In this document: positions 1-8,888 of the stretch, piece by piece | Layout: each line of letters starts with the position of its first letter | Position numbering within the stretch: the first letter of the stretch is position 1 | From: an uncultured Acidobacteriota bacterium | GTDB lineage: Bacteria > Acidobacteriota > Vicinamibacteria > Vicinamibacterales > UBA2999 | Assembly: GCA_902826065.1 (NCBI GenBank) | Contig: CADEDM010000016.1 | Coordinates: 1 to 44,317, forward strand | DNA: 44,317 nucleotides | Reading direction: 5' to 3' | Notes under the pieces: model-generated | Told to the model about the DNA's origin: nothing | What the model saw: the letters and a program-made list of their open reading frames with translations, nothing else | Databases searched by the model: none | Position numbers and translations under genes: made by a program

Positions 1-678
1 CTGGTCACGTTCCCGCTCATCGCGCAGCCGGGCACCCGCTGGTCGTACAGCATCGCGGTCGACGTGCAGGGTTACCTGATCGAGAAGCTGTCCGGCCTGT
101 CGTTCGCCGACTTCGTCGAGACGCGCCTGTTCAAGCCGCTGGGCATGAAGGACACGGGCTTCTACGTGCCGAAGGAGAAGCTGTCGCGGCTGGCGCTGAT
201 GCACGGCGAGGACGAGGGCGGGCGCCTCGTCAACACCGCCGACCGTCAGAGCGATCCCACGGTCGTGCCGAAGGCGGCCTTCGGCGGCCACGGCCTGTTC
301 TCGACGGCCACCGACTACGCGCGCTTCGCGCAGATGTTGATCGACGGCGGCGAGCTGGGCGGCGTGCGCGTGCTGGCGCCGCGCACGGTCGAGATGATCC
401 GCACCAACCACGTGCTCGCCGACCCGCTGAAGACGATGCGGCAGGGCCAGGGCTGGGGCTTGGGCGGGCAGGTGATCCTGGACGCGGCGGCCCTGGGCGA
501 ACCCTACTCCGACGGCTCGTTCCACTGGTGGGGCATCGGCGGAACCTGGTTCTGGATCGATCCGGCGAAGGACCTCCTCTTCGTCGGCATGATCCAGCAA
601 CAAGGCCGGTCGCTCCTCGGGGCGACGCAGATCCACGGGCTGTCGCGGAATCTGGCCTACCAGGCCGTGATCGAGTAG
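1..678 (+). CDS. Serine hydrolase of the beta-lactamase/penicillin-binding family, C-terminal part (5' end outside window)
   Basis: The frame is open from base 1 to a TAG at 676-678, so the N-terminus, including the SxxK nucleophile motif, lies upstream of the window. The visible part begins with a WSYSIAVDVQGYLIEK stretch. This matches the region around the Tyr-containing second motif of class C-like serine hydrolases, which usually reads YSN or YSxxxD. It is followed by the family's typical LFKPLGMKDTGF segment. Near the end, the WWGIGGTWFWIDP stretch sits where the KTG/HGG third motif normally lies. Such proteins are usually exported esterases or peptidases, and the substrate cannot be read from sequence. 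The next gene starts only 4 bases after the stop, so the two are probably co-transcribed. Confidence 0.85.
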   Translation: MVTFPLIAQPGTRWSYSIAVDVQGYLIEKLSGLSFADFVETRLFKPLGMKDTGFYVPKEKLSRLALMHGEDEGGRLVNTADRQSDPTVVPKAAFGGHGLFSTATDYARFAQMLIDGGELGGVRVLAPRTVEMIRTNHVLADPLKTMRQGQGWGLGGQVILDAAALGEPYSDGSFHWWGIGGTWFWIDPAKDLLFVGMIQQQGRSLLGATQIHGLSRNLAYQAVIE

Positions 679-682
679 TCCG

Positions 683-2644
683 GTGCGCCCACTGCGACTC
701 GTCGTGTTCGCCGCGCCGATCGTCGGCGCCGCGGTGATCGGCGGCCAGGCCGGTTCGTCAGCAGCCGCGCAGGCGCCATCAGCCGCCGCCGTCGAATGGC
801 GTTACTACGGCGGGGATGCCGGCAGCCGCAAGTACTCGCCAGCCGCACAGATCGACGGCGGCAACGTCGCGCAGCTGGCGGTGGCCTGGCAGTGGGCGTC
901 GATCGACAACGCCGTGGTCGAGGCGAGCCCGCTGTCGCGGCCCGGCGCGTATCAGGACACGCCGCTGATGGCCAACGGGGTCCTCTACACCGTCACGTCG
1001 CTGGGCCAGATCGCCGCGCTCGACCCGGCCACCGGCGTCGCCCGCTGGACGTTCGATCCGGCCTCGTGGAAGGCGGGCCGTCCAGGCAATCTCGGCTTCG
1101 TGCATCGCGGCCTCGCCTACTGGACCGATGGCCGGCGCGAACGGCTGCTGCTCGGCACCGGTGACGCCTACCTGATCGCGGTCGACGCGAAGACCGGCGC
1201 GCTCGACCCGGACTTCGGCGACGGCGGCAAGGTCGACCTGATGGCCGGCGTGGCCCGGGCCACGCGCGCGACGACGTTCACCAACAGCTCGGCGCCCATC
1301 GTCAGCCGCGATGTCGTGGTCGTGGGCGCCAGCGTGCACGACGGCCCGACGACCAAGGAGTGGCCGCGCGGCGACGTCGCCGGTTACGACGTCCGATCCG
1401 GCAAGAGGCTGTGGACGTTCCGCTCGATTCCCGAGAAGGGCGCGCTCGGCTACGACACGTGGACCGGCGATGCCGCCGAGTACACCGGCAGCACCAACGT
1501 CTGGACCACGATGTCGGCCGACGACACGCTGGGCCTCGTCTACCTGCCGTTCGGCACGCCGACCAACGACTTCTATGGCGGACATCGGCCGGGCGCGAAC
1601 CTGTTCGCCGAGTCGATCGTCGCCGTCGACGTGAGGACGGGCGCGCGCCGCTGGCATTTCCAGACCGTGCACCACGGCATCTGGGACTACGACCTGCCGG
1701 CCGCGCCGACGCTCGTCGATCTCACGGTCAACGGCCGCGCCATTCCAGCGCTGGCGCAAGTGACGAAGCAGGGCTTCACGTTCGTGCTCGATCGCCGCAC
1801 CGGCGCGCCGGTGTGGCCGATCGAGGAGCGAGCGGTGCCGCAGTCGACGGCGCCGGGCGAGCGATCGCACGCCACGCAGCCGTTTCCAAGCCGGCCCCCG
1901 GCGTTCGATCAGCAGGGACTCACCGACGACGACCTCATCGACTTCACGCCCGAGCTGCGGCGGCAGGCGATTGACGCGCTGGCGCCCTACGACCGCGGGC
2001 CGCTCTTCACGCCACCGTCCGAGAAGGGCACCGTGGTGCTCCCCGGGTGGGTGGGGGGCGCCAACTGGGGCGGTGCCGCCTTCGATCCGGAATCGCGCCG
2101 GCTCTTCGTCCCATCGATGACGGCACCGATCGTGGTGCAGCTCGTGCGGCCGGCAAACGAGAAGAGCAACTTCCAGCTCGTGCGCGGCGGGCAGATGAAC
2201 GCGCCGATGATCGAGGGCCTGCCGCTGACCAAGCCGCCGTACGGCCGCGTCACCGCGTTCGACCTCGACGCCGGCACGCGCGCCTGGATGGTGCCGATGG
2301 GTGAGGGCCCGCGCCGGCATCCGCGCCTGACCGCGCTGAACCTGCCACCGCTGGGGATGCAGACGCGCGGCAACCCTCTGGCCACGAAGACGCTGCTGTT
2401 CGTGTCGCAGAGCGGCGGCCCGCTCGGCGCTGCGGCCGGGTCCGGCCTGCCGCCCGAGACGCGCAAGCTGCGCGCCTTCGACAAGGCCACCGGCCGCGAG
2501 CTGTGGGCGTCGGAGGCGCCGATTCCCGGCGTGATGGCGACGCCGATGACGTACGTGCACGCCGGCCGGCAGTACGTGGTCGTCGCTGCCGGCGGCGGCG
2601 CCAACGCGGGTCTCGTGGCCTACGCCCTGCCGCGTCAGCCGTGA
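683..2644 (+). CDS. PQQ-dependent (quinoprotein) dehydrogenase, glucose dehydrogenase-like beta-propeller
   Basis: The protein has 653 residues and a GTG start, 4 bases after the preceding stop. An N-terminal hydrophobic stretch ending near Ala-Ala-Gln looks like a Sec signal peptide, so the enzyme should be periplasmic. The body has the repeated W-type propeller pattern of quinoproteins, with blade-closing segments such as IAALDPATGVARWTF, IVAVDVRTGARRWHF and LRAFDKATGRELWASE. The HHGIWDYDLPAAPTLVDL segment is typical of the membrane/soluble glucose dehydrogenase branch. Known members oxidise sugars or alcohols using PQQ and a metal ion. No c-type heme motif (CxxCH) is present, so electrons must go to a separate acceptor. 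Substrate is unknown. Confidence 0.9.
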   Translation: MRPLRLVVFAAPIVGAAVIGGQAGSSAAAQAPSAAAVEWRYYGGDAGSRKYSPAAQIDGGNVAQLAVAWQWASIDNAVVEASPLSRPGAYQDTPLMANGVLYTVTSLGQIAALDPATGVARWTFDPASWKAGRPGNLGFVHRGLAYWTDGRRERLLLGTGDAYLIAVDAKTGALDPDFGDGGKVDLMAGVARATRATTFTNSSAPIVSRDVVVVGASVHDGPTTKEWPRGDVAGYDVRSGKRLWTFRSIPEKGALGYDTWTGDAAEYTGSTNVWTTMSADDTLGLVYLPFGTPTNDFYGGHRPGANLFAESIVAVDVRTGARRWHFQTVHHGIWDYDLPAAPTLVDLTVNGRAIPALAQVTKQGFTFVLDRRTGAPVWPIEERAVPQSTAPGERSHATQPFPSRPPAFDQQGLTDDDLIDFTPELRRQAIDALAPYDRGPLFTPPSEKGTVVLPGWVGGANWGGAAFDPESRRLFVPSMTAPIVVQLVRPANEKSNFQLVRGGQMNAPMIEGLPLTKPPYGRVTAFDLDAGTRAWMVPMGEGPRRHPRLTALNLPPLGMQTRGNPLATKTLLFVSQSGGPLGAAAGSGLPPETRKLRAFDKATGRELWASEAPIPGVMATPMTYVHAGRQYVVVAAGGGANAGLVAYALPRQP

Positions 2645-2666
2645 CGCCGCAGACACGCAGGTGAGG

Positions 2667-2672
2667 TATTCT
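2667..2672 (+). promoter_or_regulatory. Candidate -10 element TATTCT
   Basis: TATTCT lies in the short gap before the gene at 2708 and would give a leader of roughly 29 bases containing the GGGAGG ribosome site at about 2697-2702. No good -35 hexamer is visible at 17 bases, so this is a weak call. Confidence 0.35.
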
Positions 2673-2707
2673 CGCGCCCTTCGACGCTTCCCCCCAGGGA
2701 GGTCCGA

Positions 2708-3181
2708 ATGGCCACACGACCGCGTCCCGCATCTGGTGCGAGGACCCGCCGCCGCAGCGACACCCGCGGCTCCGATCGCTTCGAGCGGGCGGGCACGGCT
2801 GCGTCCGACATCGTGCGCGAGGCCGCCTCGCTGCTCGATGCCGAGCTCGCCGCCGGCATCGTCACGGCCAGGCGCATGCAGGAGCGGTTCTCGAAGGAGC
2901 GCCGCATCGACCCTGCCGACTTCAAGGAATCGCTGACGCGGCTGCAGACCGACGCGCACGACATCGTCGCCGCGCTCGACACGCAGCTCACGCGCATGCG
3001 CTCCGACGAGAACGCCGAGCTCGCGTCGCGCCTGACCCGCCACGCCCACGATCTCGTCGACGTGCTCGTGAACGTCGTCAACATGGGCGCGGAGCTGGCC
3101 GGCGAGGTGGTCGAGAAGAACGTGGGCCGGAGGCCGGCGCGCCGCCCCGCACGCCGCGCGGCCAAGGGGCGTCGCCGCTGA
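2708..3181 (+). CDS. Small helical protein of unknown function with Arg/Lys-rich C-terminal tail
   Basis: The protein has 157 residues and a well-placed GGGAGG ribosome site about 6 bases before the ATG. I do not recognise the family. The first 27 residues are rich in Arg, Ser and Thr. Residues about 30-135 look like continuous amphipathic helices with no Gly or Pro breaks of note, including a hydrophobic segment DVLVNVVNMGAELAGEVVE. The last 17 residues are almost entirely Arg, Ala, Pro and Lys. No signal peptide is seen, so it is probably cytoplasmic, and the tail suggests binding to nucleic acid or another polyanion. It is followed after 12 bases by the polyprenyl synthase gene, possibly in one transcript. 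Similar tails occur on the proteins at 9019 and 18196. Confidence 0.7.
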   Translation: MATRPRPASGARTRRRSDTRGSDRFERAGTAASDIVREAASLLDAELAAGIVTARRMQERFSKERRIDPADFKESLTRLQTDAHDIVAALDTQLTRMRSDENAELASRLTRHAHDLVDVLVNVVNMGAELAGEVVEKNVGRRPARRPARRAAKGRRR

Positions 3182-3193
3182 CGGCGGCACGCC

Positions 3194-4222
3194 ATGTCTG
3201 ATGCGCCCGCGACGTTCACGCGGGATCTCGCGCGCTACCGCGATCTCACCACCTCGGCGCTGCTCGACGGCATCCCGGCGGGTGGACCGCCGTACCTCTA
3301 CGACCTCGTCGCCAGCTATCCGTCGCGCCACGGCAAGGGGCTGCGGGCGGCGCTGTGCCTGGCGACATGCGAGGCGTTCGGCGGCACGCGCGCCCGGGCC
3401 CTCAACTCCGCCGTGGCCATCGAGCTGCTGCACAACGGCTTCCTGGTGCACGACGACGTGCAGGACGCCAGCGAGGCGCGTCGCGGCGGCCCGACGCTGC
3501 ATCGCAGCCACTCGGTGGGCATCGCGGTGAATGTCGGCAACGCCACGAACCTGCTGGCGCTGCGCCGGCTGGTCGACAACCGAGCGACGCTTGGCCCCGA
3601 ACGTGCCGCCGCCATCGTGGACGAGACCGACCGCATGATGCGTCACACCCTCGAGGGCCAGGCGCTCGAACTGGCGTGGATCGCCGACAACGCGTGCGAC
3701 CTCGACGACGGCGACTACCTGCGGATGTGCCTGAAGAAGACCAGCTGGTACTCGTTCGTCTACCCGATGCGCGTCGGCGCCACCATCGCGATGGGACCGC
3801 GTCCGGCCGACGCCTTCACGCGCTTCGGCTGGTACCTGGGCGCGGCGTTCCAGATCCAGGACGACGTGCTGAACCTCACCGGTCACTACGATCGCTACCG
3901 GAAGGAGATCGGCGGTGATCTCTTCGAGGGCAAGCGCACGCTGATGCTGATCCGGGTGCTCCGTGCCTGCTCGGGGCCGGAACGACGACGGCTGAAGGCC
4001 TACCTGGCGGCGCCGCGGACAGCGCGCACCGAGACGGACGCCCGCTGGCTGCTGGCGCTGATGGAGCGCCACGGCGCGATCGCCCACGCGAAGGCGGCGG
4101 CCCGCCAGCTCGCCGGTGCGGCGATGTTCGAAGCGGCGCGGACGCTGGGGCCGGTGCCCGACGGTCCGGCGCGCCGGTTCATCCACGATCTCGTGCGCTA
4201 CGTGGTCACGCGCGACGCCTGA
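3194..4222 (+). CDS. Polyprenyl (geranylgeranyl-type) diphosphate synthase
   Basis: This 342-residue trans-isoprenyl diphosphate synthase condenses isopentenyl diphosphate with an allylic diphosphate in the cytoplasm. The GKGLRAAL segment (about 48-55) corresponds to the conserved GKxxRP diphosphate-binding motif. The first Asp-rich motif reads HDDVQD (86-91) and is followed by RRGGPTLHR. The second reads QIQDDVLN (220-227), with Asn in place of the usual last Asp, and the downstream GDLFEGKRTL segment is typical. The residue usually written GD after the first motif (NVGDA) is Asn here (NVGNA). These differences suggest a divergent member, but the main Mg-binding aspartates are intact. Chain length of the product cannot be judged safely. 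Confidence 0.9.
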   Translation: MSDAPATFTRDLARYRDLTTSALLDGIPAGGPPYLYDLVASYPSRHGKGLRAALCLATCEAFGGTRARALNSAVAIELLHNGFLVHDDVQDASEARRGGPTLHRSHSVGIAVNVGNATNLLALRRLVDNRATLGPERAAAIVDETDRMMRHTLEGQALELAWIADNACDLDDGDYLRMCLKKTSWYSFVYPMRVGATIAMGPRPADAFTRFGWYLGAAFQIQDDVLNLTGHYDRYRKEIGGDLFEGKRTLMLIRVLRACSGPERRRLKAYLAAPRTARTETDARWLLALMERHGAIAHAKAAARQLAGAAMFEAARTLGPVPDGPARRFIHDLVRYVVTRDA

Positions 4223-4248
4223 CGCCGGGTTGGCCCATCATAGAGGGC

Positions 4249-5856
4249 ATGTCCGGATGCGCGGCCCGGGTGGCCGCCGCTCTCGCGGCCGTTGCGGGGC
4301 TGCTGGCGTTCGCATGGACCGCCCGGATCGGCGCCGCGCAGGCCCCGGCACCAGGCACGCTGCGCGTCACGGTGTCCCTCGTGACCAGCGACGGCGCCAC
4401 CGTGCCCATCTCACGGCACGCACTGCTCGTCAGCGACAACCCGGCGACCACGGCCCCGAGGCGCGTCGTGACCGGCACCGACGGCGTTGCCGTGCTCCGG
4501 CTGCCACCGGGCAACTACACCGTCGAGTCTGATGCGCCGGTGGCCTTCCAGGGCCGCGAGTATCTCTGGGTCCAGACGCTGGATGTCCCGGCCGGCGCCG
4601 AAGCCGCCCTGACGTTCACCGCCGCGAACGCCCAGGCCGGCGCGGTAACGGCCGCCTCGGCGACGCCGGGCGCGCGTCCCGTCGACAACGCCGACGTGCG
4701 GACGCTGTGGCAGCAGAGCGTCGTGTCGCTCTGGCTGCCGACGGCGCAGGCGTCCGGGTTCCTCGTGGACCCGCGCGGGCTGGTGGCAACGAGCCAGCAG
4801 GCCGTGGGCACGCAGACGACCGTGGAGGTGCAGCTCACGCCGGCGCTCAAGTTCGCCGGGCGGGTGCTGCTCGCCGACGCGGCGAACGACGTCGCGGTGC
4901 TGCGCGTCGACGCCGCGGCGGTCGCGACGATTCGCCCGGTCCCGCTCGGCTGCGGTGCGTCGCTGCCGGCGCTGAAGAACGGCCAGGAGATCGTGTCGCT
5001 CGACGCCGCCACCGTCGGCCGTGTGCGCGAGACGGACGGCACGGTGAGCCGCGTGAACGCGCGCGCGATGATCGCCGACCTGCCGCTGCCGCGTGGCGCC
5101 ATGGGCGGCCCGGTGTTCACGGCCACGGGCACGGCGATCGGCCTGGCGTCGCTCATCGGCGAGAAGGAAGGCGACGCCCGTGACGAGTCGCGCGTGGTGC
5201 GCGTCGACGCGGTGTGCGACGTCGTGGCGAAGGCCATCGCGGCTCTCGAGAAGTCTCCTGCGGCGACGGCGACGCCGCTGCCGGTCGAGCCGTCAACCGC
5301 CATCCCGGAGGGCGCGCTCGAGGCGATGACCAGGGGCCGCGCCGGCAGTCTGGGCGCGTATCGCGCCGCGTCCACCGGCTTCGACGTCTCGCTGCTGACG
5401 CCGTTGCAGATCTACGCGGGCCGTGAGTCGATGGACTTCGCCAACTGGGCGCTGTACATGGCCGAGCCACCGGCGGCGCTCTTCGTGCGCGTGACGCCGA
5501 AGCTCGAAGAAGGCCTGTGGGCCACGGTGGCGCGCGGTCTCGCCATGACGCAGGGGATCGCCCTGCCGCCCATCCGCCGCTTCCTGCCAGGGTTCGGCCG
5601 CATGCGCGCGCTGTGCGGCACGACCGAGGTCGTGCCGATCCATCCGTTCCTGCTCGAACGCCGCATCCGCGAGACCGACGCGATTCACGAAGGCCTCTAC
5701 GTGTTTCCCGCCAACGCGCTGGGCCCGCACTGCGGCACCGTGACGCTGCAGCTCTACTCCGATCGGGCTGACGCGAAGGTGGATCCGGTGACCATCGATC
5801 CGAAAGTCCTTCAGGACCTCTGGAACGACCTGGCGCCGGCGCGTGCCGCGCGCTGA
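4249..5856 (+). CDS. Secreted HtrA-fold pseudo-protease with N-terminal beta-sandwich domain
   Basis: The protein has 535 residues, with an N-terminal signal-like segment to about residue 31 (GAAQA). Residues about 35-130 look like a carboxypeptidase-regulatory or PEGA-like beta-sandwich (PPGNYTVESDAP). Residues about 150-305 follow the trypsin-like fold of HtrA/S1C proteases: ASGFLVDPRGLVATSQQAVG, then NDVAVLRV, then PRGAMGGPVF. In active HtrA these are the His, Asp and Ser segments. Here the His is replaced by Gln184 (codon 4798-4800) and the Ser by Met285 (codon 5101-5103), while Asp214 remains. It should therefore be proteolytically inactive and may act as a binding or sensing module. The last 200 residues are unassigned. 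The start is supported by AGAGGG just before the ATG. Confidence 0.75.
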   Translation: MSGCAARVAAALAAVAGLLAFAWTARIGAAQAPAPGTLRVTVSLVTSDGATVPISRHALLVSDNPATTAPRRVVTGTDGVAVLRLPPGNYTVESDAPVAFQGREYLWVQTLDVPAGAEAALTFTAANAQAGAVTAASATPGARPVDNADVRTLWQQSVVSLWLPTAQASGFLVDPRGLVATSQQAVGTQTTVEVQLTPALKFAGRVLLADAANDVAVLRVDAAAVATIRPVPLGCGASLPALKNGQEIVSLDAATVGRVRETDGTVSRVNARAMIADLPLPRGAMGGPVFTATGTAIGLASLIGEKEGDARDESRVVRVDAVCDVVAKAIAALEKSPAATATPLPVEPSTAIPEGALEAMTRGRAGSLGAYRAASTGFDVSLLTPLQIYAGRESMDFANWALYMAEPPAALFVRVTPKLEEGLWATVARGLAMTQGIALPPIRRFLPGFGRMRALCGTTEVVPIHPFLLERRIRETDAIHEGLYVFPANALGPHCGTVTLQLYSDRADAKVDPVTIDPKVLQDLWNDLAPARAAR

Positions 5857-5885
5857 CGGCGCCGCCAGCACTCGATGCCACGCGG

Positions 5886-5914
5886 TTGACACCGTGCACG
5901 GCTCTGGATACGGT
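5886..5914 (+). promoter_or_regulatory. Sigma70-type promoter TTGACA-N17-TACGGT, predicted leaderless
   Basis: A perfect -35 TTGACA (5886-5891) and a TACGGT -10 (5909-5914) are separated by exactly 17 bases. The expected start of transcription is near 5921, only about 2 bases before the ATG at 5923. No Shine-Dalgarno sequence precedes that ATG, which fits a leaderless mRNA. Confidence 0.6.
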
Positions 5915-5922
5915 GGCGCGCC

Positions 5923-7956
5923 ATGCCTCGATTCCCGTCCCTGCTGCTGCTGTCGGCCGTGTCGCTGGCCGCGCTCTCGACCGCGCGCCCGCTGGCCGCG
6001 CCCACGGATCTGACCGTGACGCCCGGCGAGCTCGTGATCGAGCGTCCGACACTGGCCAATCTCGGGTTCGAATGGCACATCGACGGCGACGCCAACCGCA
6101 ACGCGACGGTGGAGGTCTCGTTCCGCCGCCAGGGTGACAGCGCCTGGCGTCAGGGCCTGCCGCTGCTGCGCCTGCACGGCGAGCAGGTGTTCCAGCGCAA
6201 CGTCTTCAACCTCGTCGTGCCGAACATGTTCGCCGGCAGCGTGCTCGACCTCGAGCCCGACACCGCCTACGAGGCGCGATTCGTGCTGAGCGATCCCGAC
6301 GGCGTCACCGGCCCGGCGGCGAACGCGACGAAAGTGGTGACCGTGCGCACCCGGCCCGAGCCGAAGGCGGCCGAGGGCGGCAAGGTGTATCACGTGTATC
6401 CCACGAAGTGGCAGGGCCCGAAGATCGAGCCGGCCTTCGAAGGGATCATGTGCGCCTACAACTACTACTGCGGCGCCGGCGATACGGCGCCGGGCGGACG
6501 TCCGCGCGTGAAGCCGGGCGACACGATTCTCGTGCACGCCGGTCTCTACGCGTATCACTACGAGTTCTACGCCAACAACACGCAGATCAACGCCACGACG
6601 ACGTTCGAGGGCACCTACTACCTGACCGCGGACGGCACGGCAGAGCGCCCCATCGTGATCAAGGCCGCCGGCGACGGCGAGGTGATCCTGGACGGCCGCG
6701 GCAACTTCAACCTGTTCAACGTGAAGGCGGCCGACTACACCTACTTCGAGGGCCTCACGTTCCGGAACACGCAGATCGCGATCTGGGCCGGCACGCAGTT
6801 CATCGCCGGCTCGAAGGGGCTGACGGTGAAGCGCTGCCGGTTCGAGGACGTGGGCATGGGCGTGTTCTCGAACTCGTCGGCGTCGCAGGACTTCTACATT
6901 GCCGACAGCACCTTCCTCGGCCGCAACGACCCGCGGCACCTCACCGGCTGGAACGGCGCGTTCTGGGCGCAGTTCGCCAACGTCGAAGGGCAGGAGTTCC
7001 CGCCGGTGATGAAGTCGTACACGGCGGTGCGGCTCTACGGCGCCGGCCACGTCGTGTCGCACAACTACGTCGCCGACTTCCACGACGGCATCGACACCGA
7101 GATGTACGGCATGCCCGACGGCTCGCACGCCATCGACGGCCCGAGCTATCCGCCGCGCGAGGCCTGGGATCGGCGGCCGGTGGCCATCGACATCGTCGAC
7201 AACTACATCACCAACGCCCACGACAACTCGATCGAGATGGACGGCAGCATGCACAACATCCGCGTGATGCGGAACATGCTGATCAACTCCGCGTCGCACC
7301 CGATGAGCACGCAGCCGTCCACGGGCGGGCCGATCTACTTCATCCGCAACATCGTGTACCACGCGCCGGGCGGGTCCACGCGCGCCACGGCCGGCTCGCC
7401 CGGAGTGCTGTTCTACAACAACACGGTGACGACGGAGACGACCGCGGCCGCGTCGTCGAACGTCCACTGGCGCAACAACCTGATGCTGGGCCAGAACTCG
7501 TCGGCGTCGGTGTTCAACGTCACGACCAACACGGCCTACAGCTCGTCCGACTACAACGGCTTCCGTCTCAACCCCGGAGACGAGTCGTTCCGGTGGGCCT
7601 CGCCGCCTGCCGGCACGGCCCGCGTGCCCGCCGATGGCGGCGGCGCCAAGCTCGTGGAGGTGAAGGCCGCCACCCTCGACGCCTTCCAGCGCGCGACCGG
7701 CCAGGACCAGCACAGCGTGCTCGTCGACTACGACTTGTTCGTGAAAGTGCCGAAGCTCGACGCGAAGGATCTCGCGACCGTGCAGCGGCTCTACAAGGCG
7801 CAGGACGTCGATTTCACGCTGCGCCCGGGCAGCGCCGCGATCGATCGCGGCGTCGCGCTGCCAAACGTGACCGACGGCTTCAGCGGCCAGGCGCCGGATC
7901 TCGGCGCACTCGAGGCCGGAAAGCCGTTGCCGGTCTACGGGCCACGACCGCAGTAG
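5923..7956 (+). CDS. Secreted right-handed parallel beta-helix protein
   Basis: The protein has 677 residues with a clear Sec signal peptide (hydrophobic core about 6-20, ending near ALAAP). Residues about 30-150 look like a fibronectin-like beta-sandwich. From about residue 200 the chain contains short beta-helix coils with Asn ladders and repeated GLTFRNTQ, VDNYITNAHDN and RNMLINSA patterns, the Pfam beta-helix type found in polysaccharide lyases and pectinases. The NPGDTILVHAGLYAY-like start of the helix (here KPGDTILVHAGLY) is common to exported beta-helix proteins. A glycan-active role is possible, but no lyase active-site motif can be fixed from sequence alone. The promoter immediately upstream suggests its own, leaderless transcript. 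Confidence 0.8.
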   Translation: MPRFPSLLLLSAVSLAALSTARPLAAPTDLTVTPGELVIERPTLANLGFEWHIDGDANRNATVEVSFRRQGDSAWRQGLPLLRLHGEQVFQRNVFNLVVPNMFAGSVLDLEPDTAYEARFVLSDPDGVTGPAANATKVVTVRTRPEPKAAEGGKVYHVYPTKWQGPKIEPAFEGIMCAYNYYCGAGDTAPGGRPRVKPGDTILVHAGLYAYHYEFYANNTQINATTTFEGTYYLTADGTAERPIVIKAAGDGEVILDGRGNFNLFNVKAADYTYFEGLTFRNTQIAIWAGTQFIAGSKGLTVKRCRFEDVGMGVFSNSSASQDFYIADSTFLGRNDPRHLTGWNGAFWAQFANVEGQEFPPVMKSYTAVRLYGAGHVVSHNYVADFHDGIDTEMYGMPDGSHAIDGPSYPPREAWDRRPVAIDIVDNYITNAHDNSIEMDGSMHNIRVMRNMLINSASHPMSTQPSTGGPIYFIRNIVYHAPGGSTRATAGSPGVLFYNNTVTTETTAAASSNVHWRNNLMLGQNSSASVFNVTTNTAYSSSDYNGFRLNPGDESFRWASPPAGTARVPADGGGAKLVEVKAATLDAFQRATGQDQHSVLVDYDLFVKVPKLDAKDLATVQRLYKAQDVDFTLRPGSAAIDRGVALPNVTDGFSGQAPDLGALEAGKPLPVYGPRPQ

Positions 7957-7968
7957 CGGGCGACGCCG

Positions 7969-8883
7969 CTACGCGATCGTGGCGGGCGAGGCGGTGACGC
8001 GCACGCGCGTGCCCCACGGGTCCGTGAGACTGGAGTCGGCGCCGTCAGTGTCCGCGATCGCCCCAGACGCCGACACGCGCGCACTCATGGCTTCGGCGTC
8101 GGCTGCGGTGGGCACGACCAGCGTCCACTCGACGAGCTGCGCCTGATCGGGCGCCGGCGCCGGCCCCGGCGCCCACGTGTTGGTGCCCAGGTGGTGGTGA
8201 TAGCCGCCGGCCGAGAAGAACAGCGCGCCAGGATAGCTCCACGTCGTCAGGTCGAATCCGATCCCGCGCCGGTAGAACGCGTCGGCCTGGTCGAGATCGC
8301 CGACATGCAGGTGCACGTGGCCCATGACGGTCCCCGCGGGCGCGCCCTGCCAGCGCTCGTCGTTGGATGCGCCCATCACCGCGCCAATGTGCAGCGGCTC
8401 GGTCGCCATCACGATCTGATCGTCGGCGTATCGCCACGTGTCGCGCGGGCGGTCGGCGTAGACCTCGATGCCGAGCCCATCGGGATCGGTGAGGTAGAGC
8501 GCCTCGCTCACGAGGTGGTCCGACATGCCCACACGCTCGCCGCGGTTGTTGATGTGGATCAGGAACTGGCCGAGGGCCGCGCGATCGGGCAGCAGGATCG
8601 CGAAGTGGAAGAGGCCGAAGGCGCCGCGACGCCGCACCGGCTTCGTGCCGGGCACGGCGTGTAGCGTGACCAGGGGCACCTCGGAGCCAGGGACGCCGAG
8701 GGCGGCGGTGTGCACCGCCGGCCGGCTCAGCACGCGCAGGCCCAGCACGTCGAGGTAGTAGGCGAGCGACTGCGTGAGGTCCGAGACCTGCAGGCGCACG
8801 CCGCCGACGTGCGTGGCATCCGGCAGGCGAACGTCGGCCGGCGCGGCGCCGCGTCCTGTGTGGGTCGGGCGTGTCGTGGACAT
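7969..8883 (-). CDS. Two-domain VOC (glyoxalase/extradiol dioxygenase-like) protein
   Basis: The protein has 304 residues from the ATG at 8883. An upstream in-frame ATG at 8913 exists, but GGGAG at 8889-8893 favours the shorter form. Two vicinal-oxygen-chelate modules are visible. The first (about 25-145) opens with THVGGVRLQVSDL and has LFHFAILLPDR and GLGIEVYADRP. The second (about 180-300) opens with VMGHVHLHVGDLDQADAFYRRGIGF and has GYHHHLGTNTW. The His and Glu positions expected for metal binding are present (His in the first strand, Glu in IEVY). The arrangement matches the CatE/YfiE-type catechol-2,3-dioxygenase-like family, so ring cleavage of a catechol is a reasonable but unproven role. 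It converges with the beta-helix gene, leaving a 12-base gap. Confidence 0.85.
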   Translation of the reverse strand: MSTTRPTHTGRGAAPADVRLPDATHVGGVRLQVSDLTQSLAYYLDVLGLRVLSRPAVHTAALGVPGSEVPLVTLHAVPGTKPVRRRGAFGLFHFAILLPDRAALGQFLIHINNRGERVGMSDHLVSEALYLTDPDGLGIEVYADRPRDTWRYADDQIVMATEPLHIGAVMGASNDERWQGAPAGTVMGHVHLHVGDLDQADAFYRRGIGFDLTTWSYPGALFFSAGGYHHHLGTNTWAPGPAPAPDQAQLVEWTLVVPTAADAEAMSARVSASGAIADTDGADSSLTDPWGTRVRVTASPATIA

Positions 8884-8888
8884 CAGAG

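Noticed and set aside
779-4186. Very long open frame on the minus strand
   Set aside because: It overlies well-supported plus-strand genes, has Arg/Gly/Ala-biased composition and no recognisable domain. In GC-rich DNA such antisense frames are expected.
5293-7713. 806-residue open frame on the minus strand
   Set aside because: It is a shadow of the pseudo-protease and beta-helix genes, has no motif and no ribosome site.
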